Assembly: GCA_019096065.1 (NCBI GenBank)
Contig: JAGUCH010000007.1
Coordinates: 3,804,501 to 3,868,500 of the forward strand
DNA: 64,000 nt
Origin: Paracyclopina nana
Taxonomy: Eukaryota > Arthropoda > Copepoda > Cyclopoida > Cyclopettidae
Direction of reading: 5' to 3'
Each line of letters starts with the position of its first letter. The stretch's first letter is position 1. Of this stretch, positions 23,268 through 31,827 are shown in pieces. The position numbers and the translations under genes were made by a program. The notes beneath the pieces were generated by a model. That model had not been told where the DNA came from. It did not search any database and saw only the letters and a list, made by a program, of their open reading frames with translations.

Positions 23268-26200
23268 GATGGAAAGTAATTTTCAAATGTTAATGAAGTT
23301 ACCAGACCAGGCAATCTCGACTTAGCATCTGATCCATTACTTTGAAGGCTAGGGTTGAGAGACCCTCAGTAGGGCAAGAGTAGTTGAAAGTGTTAATTAA
23401 TCAATTTTATATACTGTAATACGATTTCCTCGTGTTATAATTCAGTTTACCGATCCGACTCAGCTCTTTTATGTCACATTTCTTTCTAAGCAATTTGGGG
23501 GATATTATAGTTATTTATTTCGAGCTGGGGCACGTAAAGTAGGGTCATTAAATAGCTGAGCGAGGATTTTAAAATGGGAAAACTCGAGTACAGCTTTACT
23601 AGCCCGAGCCTGCGAGGGCTGTAATTGTACGAGTGTTTTTCCATTTTTAAATCCGAGGTCAGCTATTTAATGACCCAATTTTACGTGCCCCAGCTCGGAA
23701 TATACAATTTTATATTCTGTAATACGATTTTTGAGTGTTTTAATGAAGTTACCGGGCTGCCCCGTGCCCTAGAAAATACTGCTCGGTTTTTAGTTGCTAT
23801 GTGAATATCACTGGCTCTCATTAGCTAGCATCCAGTGGGTTGGGAGCAATTAAATAGACTTTCAAAATCCATTTCTTCAGATGTGTTCCTATGGCACAAT
23901 GGTTAGAGCGCTAGGCTCTTGATTCAGGAGTCTAGGGTTCAAACCCCAGTCATTCCTCAACTAACTTTTTTTCTTTATCTGGCTAAAATTATGGTTAAAG
24001 TCCTATACATAGCATGCAATTATCATGATGTTTCCATAGCTCAGTGGTTAGAGCATTGGAATGCTGATCCAACTGTCTGAGGTTCGAATCTGGATGACCC
24101 TCTCTTTTTTCTAACTTCTTTGGAATTTGGATTAGTTCCATGGAATATGAGGGGCATTATTAGTTATTTATTTCGAGCTGGGGCACGTAAAGTAGGGTCA
24201 TTAAATAGCTGAGCGAGGATTTTAAAATGGGAAAACTCGAGTACAGCTTTACTAGCCCGAGCCTGCGAGGGCTGTAATTGTACGAGTGTTTTTCCATTTT
24301 AAAATCCGAGGTCAGCTATTTAATGACCCTACTTTACGTGCCCCAGCTCAAAATATACAATTTTATATTCTGTAATACGATTTTTGAGTGTTTTAATGAA
24401 GTTACCGGGCTGCCCTGTGCCCTAGAAAATACTGCTCGGTTTTTAGTTGCTATGTGAATGTCACTGGCTCTCATGAGCTAGCATCTCGTGGTTTGGGAGC
24501 AATAAAATAGACTTTTAAGATTCATTTTTGCAGAGGTGCTCCTATGGCACAATGGTTAGAGCGCTTGGCTCTTGATTCAGCAGTCTAGGGTTCAAAACCC
24601 CTGTCATTCCTTCTTAACATTTTCATTTCTTTATCTGGCTTAAGTTATGGTTAAAGTCCTGTACATAGCATCCATTCTTCATGATGTTTCCATAGCTCAG
24701 TGGTTAGAGCATTGGATTGCTAATCCAACTGCCTAAGGTTCAAACCTTGGATGATCCTCTCTTTTTCCAACTTCTTTGGAATTTGAATTAGTTCCATGGA
24801 ATATGAGGGGCATTAAATTGCTTAAAATCCCTCAAATTTGATTCCAGGGCCGTTAAGTATTTAATATCCCCCAAATTGCTTAGAAAGAACTGTGATATAA
24901 AAGAGCTGAGTCGGATCGGTAAACTGAATTATAACACGAGGAAATCGTATTACAGTATATAAAATTACTTAAAATACCTCAAATTTTATTCCAGGGCTGT
25001 TAAGTATTTAATATCCCCCAAATTGCTTAGAAAGAACTGTGATATAAAAGAGCTGAGTCGGATCGGTAAACTGAATTGTAACACAAGGAAATTGTATTAC
25101 AGTATATAAAATACTTAACAGCCCTGGAATCAAATTTGAGGGATTTTAAGCAATTTAATGCCCCTCATATTGCATGGAACTAATCCAAATTCCGAAGAAG
25201 TTGGAAAAAAGAGAGGATCATCCATGGTTTGAACCTTAGACAGTCGGATTAGCAATCCAATGCTCTAACCACTGAGCTATGGAAACATCATGAAGATTGG
25301 ATGCTATGTACAGGACTTTAACCATAACTTAAGCCAGATAAAGAAATAAAAAAAGTTAAGAAGGAATGACTGTGGTTTGAACCCTAGACTGCTGAATCAA
25401 GAGCCAAGCGCTCTAACCGTTGTGCCATAGGAGCACCTCTGCAAAAATGAATCTTAAAAGTCTATTTTATTGCTCCCAAACCACGAGATGCTAGCTCATG
25501 AGAGCCAGTGACATTCACATAGCAACTAAAAACCGAGCAGTATTTTCTAGGGCACGGGGCAGCCCGGTAACTTCATTAAAACACTCAAAAATCGTATTAC
25601 AGAATATAAAATTGTATATTTTGAGCTAGGGCACGTAAAGTAGGGTCATTAAATAGCTGACCTCGGATTTTAAAATGGAAAAACACTCGTACAACTACAG
25701 CCCTTGCAGGCTCGGGCTAGTAAAGCTGTACTCGAGTTTTTCCATTTTAAAATCCTCGCTCAGCTATTTAATGACCCTACTTTACGTGCCCCAGCTCGAA
25801 ATAAATAACTAAAAAATTGTGCATTTTGAATTTGGCACTTTTTGGAGCTAAAAGATGTTATGAAAATTAAGTTTTGTCTGGTATCTCTAGACTCTACACT
25901 TCTACTAAGCTTAGCTCAGCTAGAAGAAGAATAAAAAGGAATTCTAACAACAACTTTTCTAACTGCATTAGTAGCTCAGTCAATAGAGCGCTTGATTCCT
26001 AATCTTAATGTTCAGGGTTTGATCCCCATTCAAGGCATTTTTTCTCCTTTTTTCTGCAATGGGATTTACTTCTTGGACAATATCATGGTCTCTGGTCAAA
26101 AAGAGGAGCAACACACCTTATGAAATACTTTATAATGTGTGTCACTTTAAAAAGTAAAACGTCAAAGCTTTTATACGTATATGTGTAGTTATATGAACTG

Positions 26201-29200
26201 AAACGAATTGGTAAACTGAATTATACATGCGAAAATTGCTTTCCATCATATAATAATTATATATAATCAAAATTTGAAATACTTTTTGTTATCGTTGTGG
26301 ATTAAATCAAGGATTCCCATCTTTTTTTGGTGGCAAAAGATAAAGAAAGTCAGCCATTTTGATGATTTTTGAGCGTTTATTGAGTAAAAGTATCAAATTT
26401 TCGGGCTTTTCAAAAATAGCCGCAATACTTCCGTAGCCTCACACATGTCAAAAATAGCCACTTTGGCTATAAATACCCACATCTGGTTACACTTTCACGC
26501 GATTTTATGCACCTTGTCTTGATGCTTTACGGTTTAAAACCCTCAATTAAAGCAAATCAAGACCACGAATTTGGCTGGCTATGGCTGCATATTTTAACAC
26601 TTTCATCACGAATTTCACTAGGAAAAATCCGCATTTACGTCAGAAAAAGCAATTTAAAATCAAATATGGGTTATTTCCCTATAAGTTTATAAAAATAACT
26701 CCTGACAAGATTTTCATTTTGCAATTGCCATAATTATGATGTGGTTTTTTTCCCCAGGTCTTTGAGTGGACGCAGCTCCTCCATACCAAGAAACAAGCAG
26801 GAGCTGAAGGAAATTGTGTACAACAAGTTCCTGCCAGAGTCCCTGACCAGGCCTGTGGTTGTAAGATGCAAAACCGAGGATCCAGACCTGCTCAAAGAAA
26901 GGCAGAATGTTCAGCAGAGCAAATCCATTCACGAGCTGTCCAAAATCCGAAACTTGAACGAATTCCCCTTGCCAGGAAATGTCAAGCTTCCCGATGTGCC
27001 ATTGCCCAGCATGAAAGCCATGATTGGAGTGATTGCAAGAACTCCGAACAAAAACAAAAAAAAAGCCGAAATTCCACCTCTTGAGACGGAAGAAATGCTG
27101 ATTGGCTACTCTCCAGCCTCTACACCGAAAACATTGGATAAAACCTATACTGATGACGAAATGCTGAGGTAACTTTGAAGTTTTTGGTTGAGTTATTTAC
27201 AATAGGCATTCAACAACCGCTAGATGGCATTGTTTTCGTGTAGAAAAATGCCAGACTCTGCACTTTGTAATGAGTCGATTATTGCCCAAAAAAGCCTTAG
27301 AACTGGGATGTCAAGAATTGTTGTGTGCTCATCTGGAAACCACTTTTTTATTCTAATGGCTCACCAATAACTAAAGCGCGGCATGCCCAGAGTTCCTCAA
27401 CACCTCATTGTAACTCTACCTTCATTATACTATATGATATCTTTTTCCTTGTTAATTTTTTTAATGATGGCCACATCTCAAGAGGAATTCCAGCGTAAAT
27501 GTTAACCAGGAAGGAAATACTATTTTTACTCGGTATACTATATTTATTTCTTATTTTAAATCTTCCATATCAAATAACTTTATAGAAAGATTGAACAGGA
27601 GTCCTGAATCCCTAGCTTCTTGTGATGGCTGTTGTTAGAAAGAATGCTACAATCTTACTATTTCAGATATGAAATGAGTTCGCCTGAATCCATGGCCCAT
27701 AGGGATCAAGATTTCGATTATGAAGTCATAGAGGCTGGCAGTACTTCCAACCAATTTGGATTCATGCAGACTCAATTGCCCGTGGAGGAGACCGAAGAAA
27801 GCTCCATCTCTGTGGCAGATCATTACAAAGGAACGCCTCCATTGCGATCAAAAAAGAAGAAGAATCGTTATAGCAACGAAATGTCATCGGAATATCAGGT
27901 ACTAAAAATGACCAACCCACGTTGTGCCTCATGACCTTAACATTATAATTGTTATGTTTGCAAAACCTTAAAAAAGGTAAAATCAGGAGACGAATTACCA
28001 CCACCCATCCCAACCAAAAAAGGCGGCAATAAGCGAAATGTAAGATTTTTCTTCTCCTGAGCATGAATTTTTCGTTTCAATTTTGTCCTTTTTCTGATTT
28101 TCGTTGTGAACTGTCTAGCCTCTGCATGGATTTGATACCAGACAAGAACCACGAGAACTCACAGATCAGGTATAATTTACGAAAGCACGCTTGTAAAGAT
28201 GACACATCACTTTTAAATTGATAAAATACACCAGGACCTTTTGGACTCATCTAACGACGAAATGCTTTTTATGCCTGATTTGGAAAGGCGTGAACATTAC
28301 CCTCCTGGGCCCAAAATTGCGTATTCATACCAGCATGATCCCAAAGTGACACCAATGCGAAAAACCTCCTCAACAATGGTATATACTACTTTGCACTTGC
28401 AGATTGCCCCACCACAAGAATATCTATTTATATATGTAAACAATTTATAAAACAAGCTAATAAAGTAGCTGAGCAAATTTTGTAAAGGAAAAATCGAGTG
28501 GCATTTTTGCGGGCTCGAGCTTGCGAGAGCCAAGTAATGCTACGAGATTTTTACTTTGCAAAATGAGCTCAGATATTTTGTAAGCCTGTTTTATAATTAG
28601 TTTACATATATATACGATTTTATATGATGGAAAGTAATTTTCAAATGTTAATGAAGTTACCAGACCATGCAATCTTGACTTAGCATCTGATCCATTACTT
28701 TGAAGGCTTGGGTTGAGAGGCCCTCAGTAGGGCAAGAGTAGTTGAAAGCGTTAATCAATCAATAAAAAATTGTGCATTTTGAATTTGGCACTTTTTGGAG
28801 CTTAAAGATCTGTTAGATGAAGTTCTGTCTGGTATATCTGATAGAGACTCTACTCATCTACTTATCTTAGCTCTCCTAATAAGCAGAATAAAAAGGCATT
28901 CTAACAGCAATATTTATAACTGTAAAGTAAGCACAGTCAGTATAGCGCCGTATTCCTAATCCTGGGGTACAGGTTTCGATCCCCATGAACGGCATTTTTT
29001 CTCGTTTTTTCTGCAATGGTATTTAATACTTAGAAAATAACATTGTAATTGGAGTGCAACACACCTTATAAAATACTTTATATAGTGTGTCACTTGATAA
29101 AGTTAAACGTCAGAGCTTTTATATATGTGTAGTAATATGAACTGAGACGAATTGGTAAACTGAATTATACATGCGAAAATTGCTTTCCATCATATAAAAT

Positions 29201-29994
29201 ATTGAGAAATTAGATGAATTGAGTCTGCAGAAAAAATCGAGCAATTATTTCATGGCATTAAAAGCTTCCCGAAACAAATCCGCAAGATGGAGCTGATATT
29301 TCTTTTATCAGTAATTTCGTAATAGACGAAACTTTAGTGGCCATTGATTCGTCAAAAATGCCAAAAAGCATAAATAGCCAAGGAATCCACTTCTGGTATT
29401 TTTCACCATTCTGCATTCACAGCCGCCGCGAATAACGCCTGAACTAAATAATTCAGGATATTTTTTAGCCGAGAAAATTGTGGGACAATAAGCATTATTT
29501 AAAAGATTCTGCAGACTCCACTTGTCATCTTGTTGAATTCTGCTACGTTGCAACATGTGGTACATTTACAAGCTTTTTTGGATTGATATGATTTTGGAAG
29601 ATAACTTGACTAATACTTGCTCATACATTAGGTGCCTGATGAGACAAGGCCCCCTGCTGATCACGAAAGGCCGCCATCAAGGCCAAACAGGAGTAGAAGG
29701 AACAGCCAGGATCCTGGAGCAGATCCTGTGGCACCAGGAAGATCTAGCTCAGCTTCTGGAAGAAGACTCTCTGGTAGACTGGCTAAATCCTCTAGTAATA
29801 ATACGATGACTTCCATGGCCACTGATCAATGGCATTCAGTGAGATCCACCAAAAGCACTGCTGATGATGACACTCTGGTCGGATCAGATGATCTTCACTC
29901 TTGCGCAGACACTCTCAATGATCAGCTCAGTGATGAGGAATTTAGCCTTGAGATGCTGCCAAAAGACAGAAATAGCCGATCAAATGTTCATTAG
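16920..29994 (+). CDS. Large protein with 14 copies of an unrecognised ~83-residue repeat
   Basis: Eighteen exons: 16920-17080, 17286-17591, 17648-17974, 18030-18302, 18363-18872, 18929-19183, 19239-19493, 19552-20052, 20105-20353, 20420-20692, 20747-21262, 21317-21553, 26758-27168, 27667-27898, 27977-28039, 28119-28169, 28235-28378, 29632-29994; 1,708 residues. Residues 1-190 are charged, with an Asp/Glu/Tyr-rich stretch. Fourteen repeats lie at about 190-1365. A typical unit reads IYxTLPxSLKSEVLV, then RTRxExPxLLxxR, SKSxxELSQI and SFADFPxPTxIExLI. Exons 5, 8 and 11 hold two repeats each. The C-terminal 340 residues are polar and carry PPPIP and Arg/Ser-rich segments. There is no signal peptide, membrane segment or catalytic motif. 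Each repeat looks like a short linear motif plus an amphipathic helix, which would suit a multivalent scaffold; that is inference. I do not recognise the family. Confidence 0.85.
22120..22560. repeat. AAGCTTTT(C)-rich degenerate repeat tract
   Basis: CAAGCTTTTT and TCAAGCTTTTCAAGC recur many times at irregular spacing. The phrase GTTCGAGCGATCCCAAG occurs twice, near 22153 and 22483, so the tract may have grown by local duplication. Confidence 0.75.
22655..23041 (-). mobile_element. MITE-like element, copy 2 (inverted)
   Basis: Reverse-complement copy of 10911-11285. It starts TATAAGCC and ends GGCTTAT, with the same internal order, including ATTTGATTGGCT and TTGCATATGGTTTTAT on the minus strand. 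Many scattered substitutions and small indels separate the copies, so neither is very recent. Confidence 0.82.
23083..23403 (+). repeat. Foldback module X plus left half of TIR element Y, copy A
   Basis: Module X opens with TATATATGTAAA and closes with its near inverse before an (AT)n run (about 23190-23262). Element Y starts TTATATGATGGAAAG at 23262 and is cut at about 23403, where the palindrome block begins; it resumes near 25808. Copies B and C of the same X+Y arrangement lie at 28419-29199 and 33608-34412. Confidence 0.8.
23190..23262. repeat. (AT)n microsatellite
   Basis: About 70 bases of uninterrupted AT dinucleotides at the point where copies B and C have only a short ATATATATA. Confidence 0.95.
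23515..23705 (+). repeat. Foldback (hairpin) element, copy 1
   Basis: Left end GAGCTGGGGCACGTAAAGT; the right end is its inverse, ACGTGCCCCAGCTC. The arms continue inward (GGGTCATTAAATAGCTGA), leaving a core with GCCCGAGCCTGCGAGGGCT. Copies 2 and 3 are at 24170-24355 and 25617-25803. Confidence 0.88.
23885..24100 (+). repeat. Pair of tRNA-like sequences, copy 1
   Basis: Two tRNA-sized blocks about 70 bp apart (23885-23958 and 24030-24100). Both have an A-box-like stretch (GGCACAATGGTTAGAGC; TAGCTCAGTGGTTAGAGC) and a B-box-like one (GGGTTCAAACCCC; GGTTCGAATCTGG). The acceptor stems do not pair and the first block has no clean 7-base anticodon loop, so I treat them as tRNA-derived repeats and not as working tRNA genes. 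Confidence 0.6.
24170..24355 (+). repeat. Foldback element, copy 2
   Basis: Same ends and core as copy 1 at 23515-23705, with near-perfect arms (CATTTTAAAATCC...GGATTTTAAAATG type pairing inside). It forms the outer part of the left palindrome arm. Confidence 0.88.
24538..24757 (+). repeat. Pair of tRNA-like sequences, copy 2
   Basis: Blocks at 24538-24609 and 24686-24757. In the second, the anticodon arm pairs well (TTGGA...TCCAA) around a TTGCTAA loop, which would read GCT. The short variable loop and unpaired acceptor ends argue against a functional tRNA-Ser. Confidence 0.6.
25213..25434 (-). repeat. Pair of tRNA-like sequences, copy 3 (inverted)
   Basis: Minus-strand counterparts of copy 2, at 25434-25361 and 25286-25213, in the right palindrome arm. 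There are few differences, for example CCGTTGTGCC in place of CCATTGTGCC on the plus strand. Confidence 0.6.
25617..25803 (-). repeat. Foldback element, copy 3 (inverted)
   Basis: Same ends as copies 1 and 2, with the core GCCCTTGCAGGCTCGGGC, in the right palindrome arm. Confidence 0.88.
25808..26253 (+). repeat. Right half of TIR element Y, copy A
   Basis: Matches copies B and C from AAAAATTGTGCATTTTGAA to the terminal CTTTCCATCATATAA, the inverse of the left end TTATATGATGGAAAG. Includes a tRNA-like block at 25969-26036 (GTAGCTCAGTCAATAGAGC and GGGTTTGATCCCC) with a loop resembling an Arg anticodon. Confidence 0.8.
28419..29199 (+). repeat. Foldback module X plus TIR element Y, copy B
   Basis: Lies in intron 17 of the repeat-protein gene. 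X is at about 28430-28613 and Y at 28618-29199, with ends TTTTATATGATGGAAAG and CTTTCCATCATATAAAA. The tRNA-like block near 28922-28995 has decayed further than in copy A. There is no coding capacity. Confidence 0.85.
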
Positions 29995-30581
29995 AGGCAA
30001 TCCAGGTGGGTGAGGAAGTAGAATTAGACCTTTTGCTAGTTGAGATATACTTAATTGGTTCGTACAAGTGCAATTTTAGCAAAGCTAATCGTAGTCTTTT
30101 CCCTTTTCAGATGTTGTGAATTACCAGCAACGAAAATAGATGATGATGATAGATACGTTGATCATAAAATCAAATTTGTTCATATGAGTAATAAAGCATA
30201 AATTAATATACCTTCGCTAACCAAAAATCCATTCGTACGTCGTTCCACATGTATTTGATAACTTTGAAAGTGCGCATTAATTTTTATTGGACCAGAAATA
30301 TCTTCTTTTAAAAGCAGAAACAACGTAAAATATTTTGTAGGGATTGAGGCAACAAAATTATGCACTAAATTCCAGCTTTTCGGCGTTTCCCATAATATTT
30401 TAAGTGTACACAGCAGAATTTGAAATGGCTATTTTTGACGAGAAATCTGGCTACTTTGTGCGTCTCAAAAAAGCTTTTCTAGTAGCGCTGCTTTCGCGGA
30501 ACAAAATCGAATCAGAATTCAAAATGTAAACAAAAAATATAGCAATCAGAGTTTTGAATAAGGAATTCTTTTGAATGAAGA
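29995..30581. other. Intergenic, no gene seen
   Basis: 3' flank of the repeat-protein gene and promoter region of the HDHD2-like gene. AT-rich; nothing supportable. Confidence 0.45.
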
Positions 30582-31802
30582 ATGGCGACCTTTCGAAAGC
30601 CATTAGGACTGTTAATTGACCTCAGTGGAACTATCCACGTCGAAGATAAGGCCATATCGAGGTCAGTGGAGGCTGTCAGCCTTTTAAGACGGAAAAATAT
30701 CCCTTTCCTCTTTGTAACTAATACAACCAAGGTATTTCTGTAATTCTTGTCCTCATCCATTCGACCCTAAAATCATACTTTTTTTAAATAGGAATCCGTT
30801 AATGATCTTTGTCGTAGGCTCAATTTAATTGGATTTGATATCAAATGTCACGAAATTTTCTCTTCTCTTTCGGCTGCCCACGACCTCGTGAAGGCCAGGA
30901 ATTTGAGGCCCTTGTTACTTCTTAGTGATTCAGCCATGGAGGTAAAAACACATTTAATGGATTTTCCTTTTTAGTGGCCTTTAACATCAAAGGCGTGTAA
31001 TCATGTAGGACTTCATTGACATAAACCAGGAAGATCCAAATGCTGTAGTTGTGGGCTTGGCACCTGAGAAATTCAATTACGGCGCATTGACACAAGCCTT
31101 TAGGCTGATTAAAGCCCAAAATGCTCCCCTAATTGCAATACATAAAGCAAGGTACTTTGCTGCTAAGGATGGCCTTTCTTTGGGACCTGGTAAGAATGCT
31201 GACATATTCATCCTAATTTGATGGATACTCAAGGCACTTTTTGTTGCTTCTAAAAGGCTGCTTTGTCACTGGGCTGGAATATTCTGCTGATGTGACAGCC
31301 GAGGTTGTTGGTAAACCTGCACCAACATTCTTTCACCAGGCTCTTCAAAAGCTAAATTCTGCCAATCCAGGGTCAAATCTTAGGGCCGAAGGTATCATTT
31401 CCTTTAATCATATTTACTGTATTTAATGAAAAGCTTTTTTTGCAGACGTATGTATGATCGGTGATGACGTAAGGGACGATGTTATGGGTGCTCAAAAAGC
31501 TGGTTTTCAGGTACATATTTTTCACGGATGTATGCTTTTTTTATGAGTAGCCCACATTTCAAACGCAAAGTATTTCAGTAACCATGGTAAAGCAGGTGTT
31601 GCTGAATTTATGCTTTTCAAGAAGTTCTCATGTAAACATAATCTGCTGTGATTCAATGTGCTACGTAATTTTTCCGCAGGGATGCCTTGTCAAGTCTGGA
31701 AAATATCGAGAAGGTGATGAGAAAATGGCAGACCAACTGACCTATTTAAAGTCCTCTTTTGCCGAAACAATCGAGGAATGGTACAACAGCAACACCAACT
31801 AA
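30582..31802 (+). CDS. HDHD2: HDHD2-like HAD-family phosphatase
   Basis: Exons are 30582-30731, 30792-30941, 31009-31189, 31257-31391, 31446-31510 and 31680-31802, giving 267 residues (human HDHD2 has 259). The HAD motif I region is DLSGTIH with Asp at 13; the usual second Asp is Ser, as in HDHD2 and unlike most HAD phosphatases. VTNTTK (motif II), IAIHKARYF and VVGKPAP (motif III Lys), and GDDVRDD (motif IV) follow in order. The cap is the type II kind of the NagD/HDHD2 group. The substrate of HDHD2 is not well established. The gene ends 25 bp from the stop of the convergent PH-domain gene. Confidence 0.95.
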
Positions 31803-31827
31803 CTTAGCAAGCCTGGGGGTGAGTTTA

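Larger units (their letters stand above)
24157..25809. repeat. Large imperfect palindrome, ~0.7 kb arms
   Basis: The left arm (about 24157-24860) recurs in reverse complement at about 25112-25809, with a spacer of about 250 bp that itself holds two direct copies of a 130 bp block (AGAGCTGAGTCGGATCGG near 24905 and 25040). Each arm carries, from the outside in, a foldback element, then the two tRNA-like blocks. Similarity between the arms is very high by eye. Confidence 0.88.
21554..26757 (+). other. Intron 12 of the repeat-protein gene, filled with nested repeats
   Basis: Introns in this gene are mostly 50-75 bp up to this point; this one is 5.2 kb. From left to right it holds plain AT-rich sequence (21554-22110), an AAGCTTTT-rich tract (22120-22560), MITE copy 2, a foldback module with an (AT)n run, one half of a TIR element, a nested block with a 1.65 kb palindrome, the other half of the TIR element, and 500 bp of plain sequence before exon 13. 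Confidence 0.85.

Noticed and set aside
24686-24757. Working tRNA-Ser(GCT) gene
   Set aside because: The anticodon arm is good, but the acceptor stem does not pair and the long variable arm of tRNA-Ser is missing.
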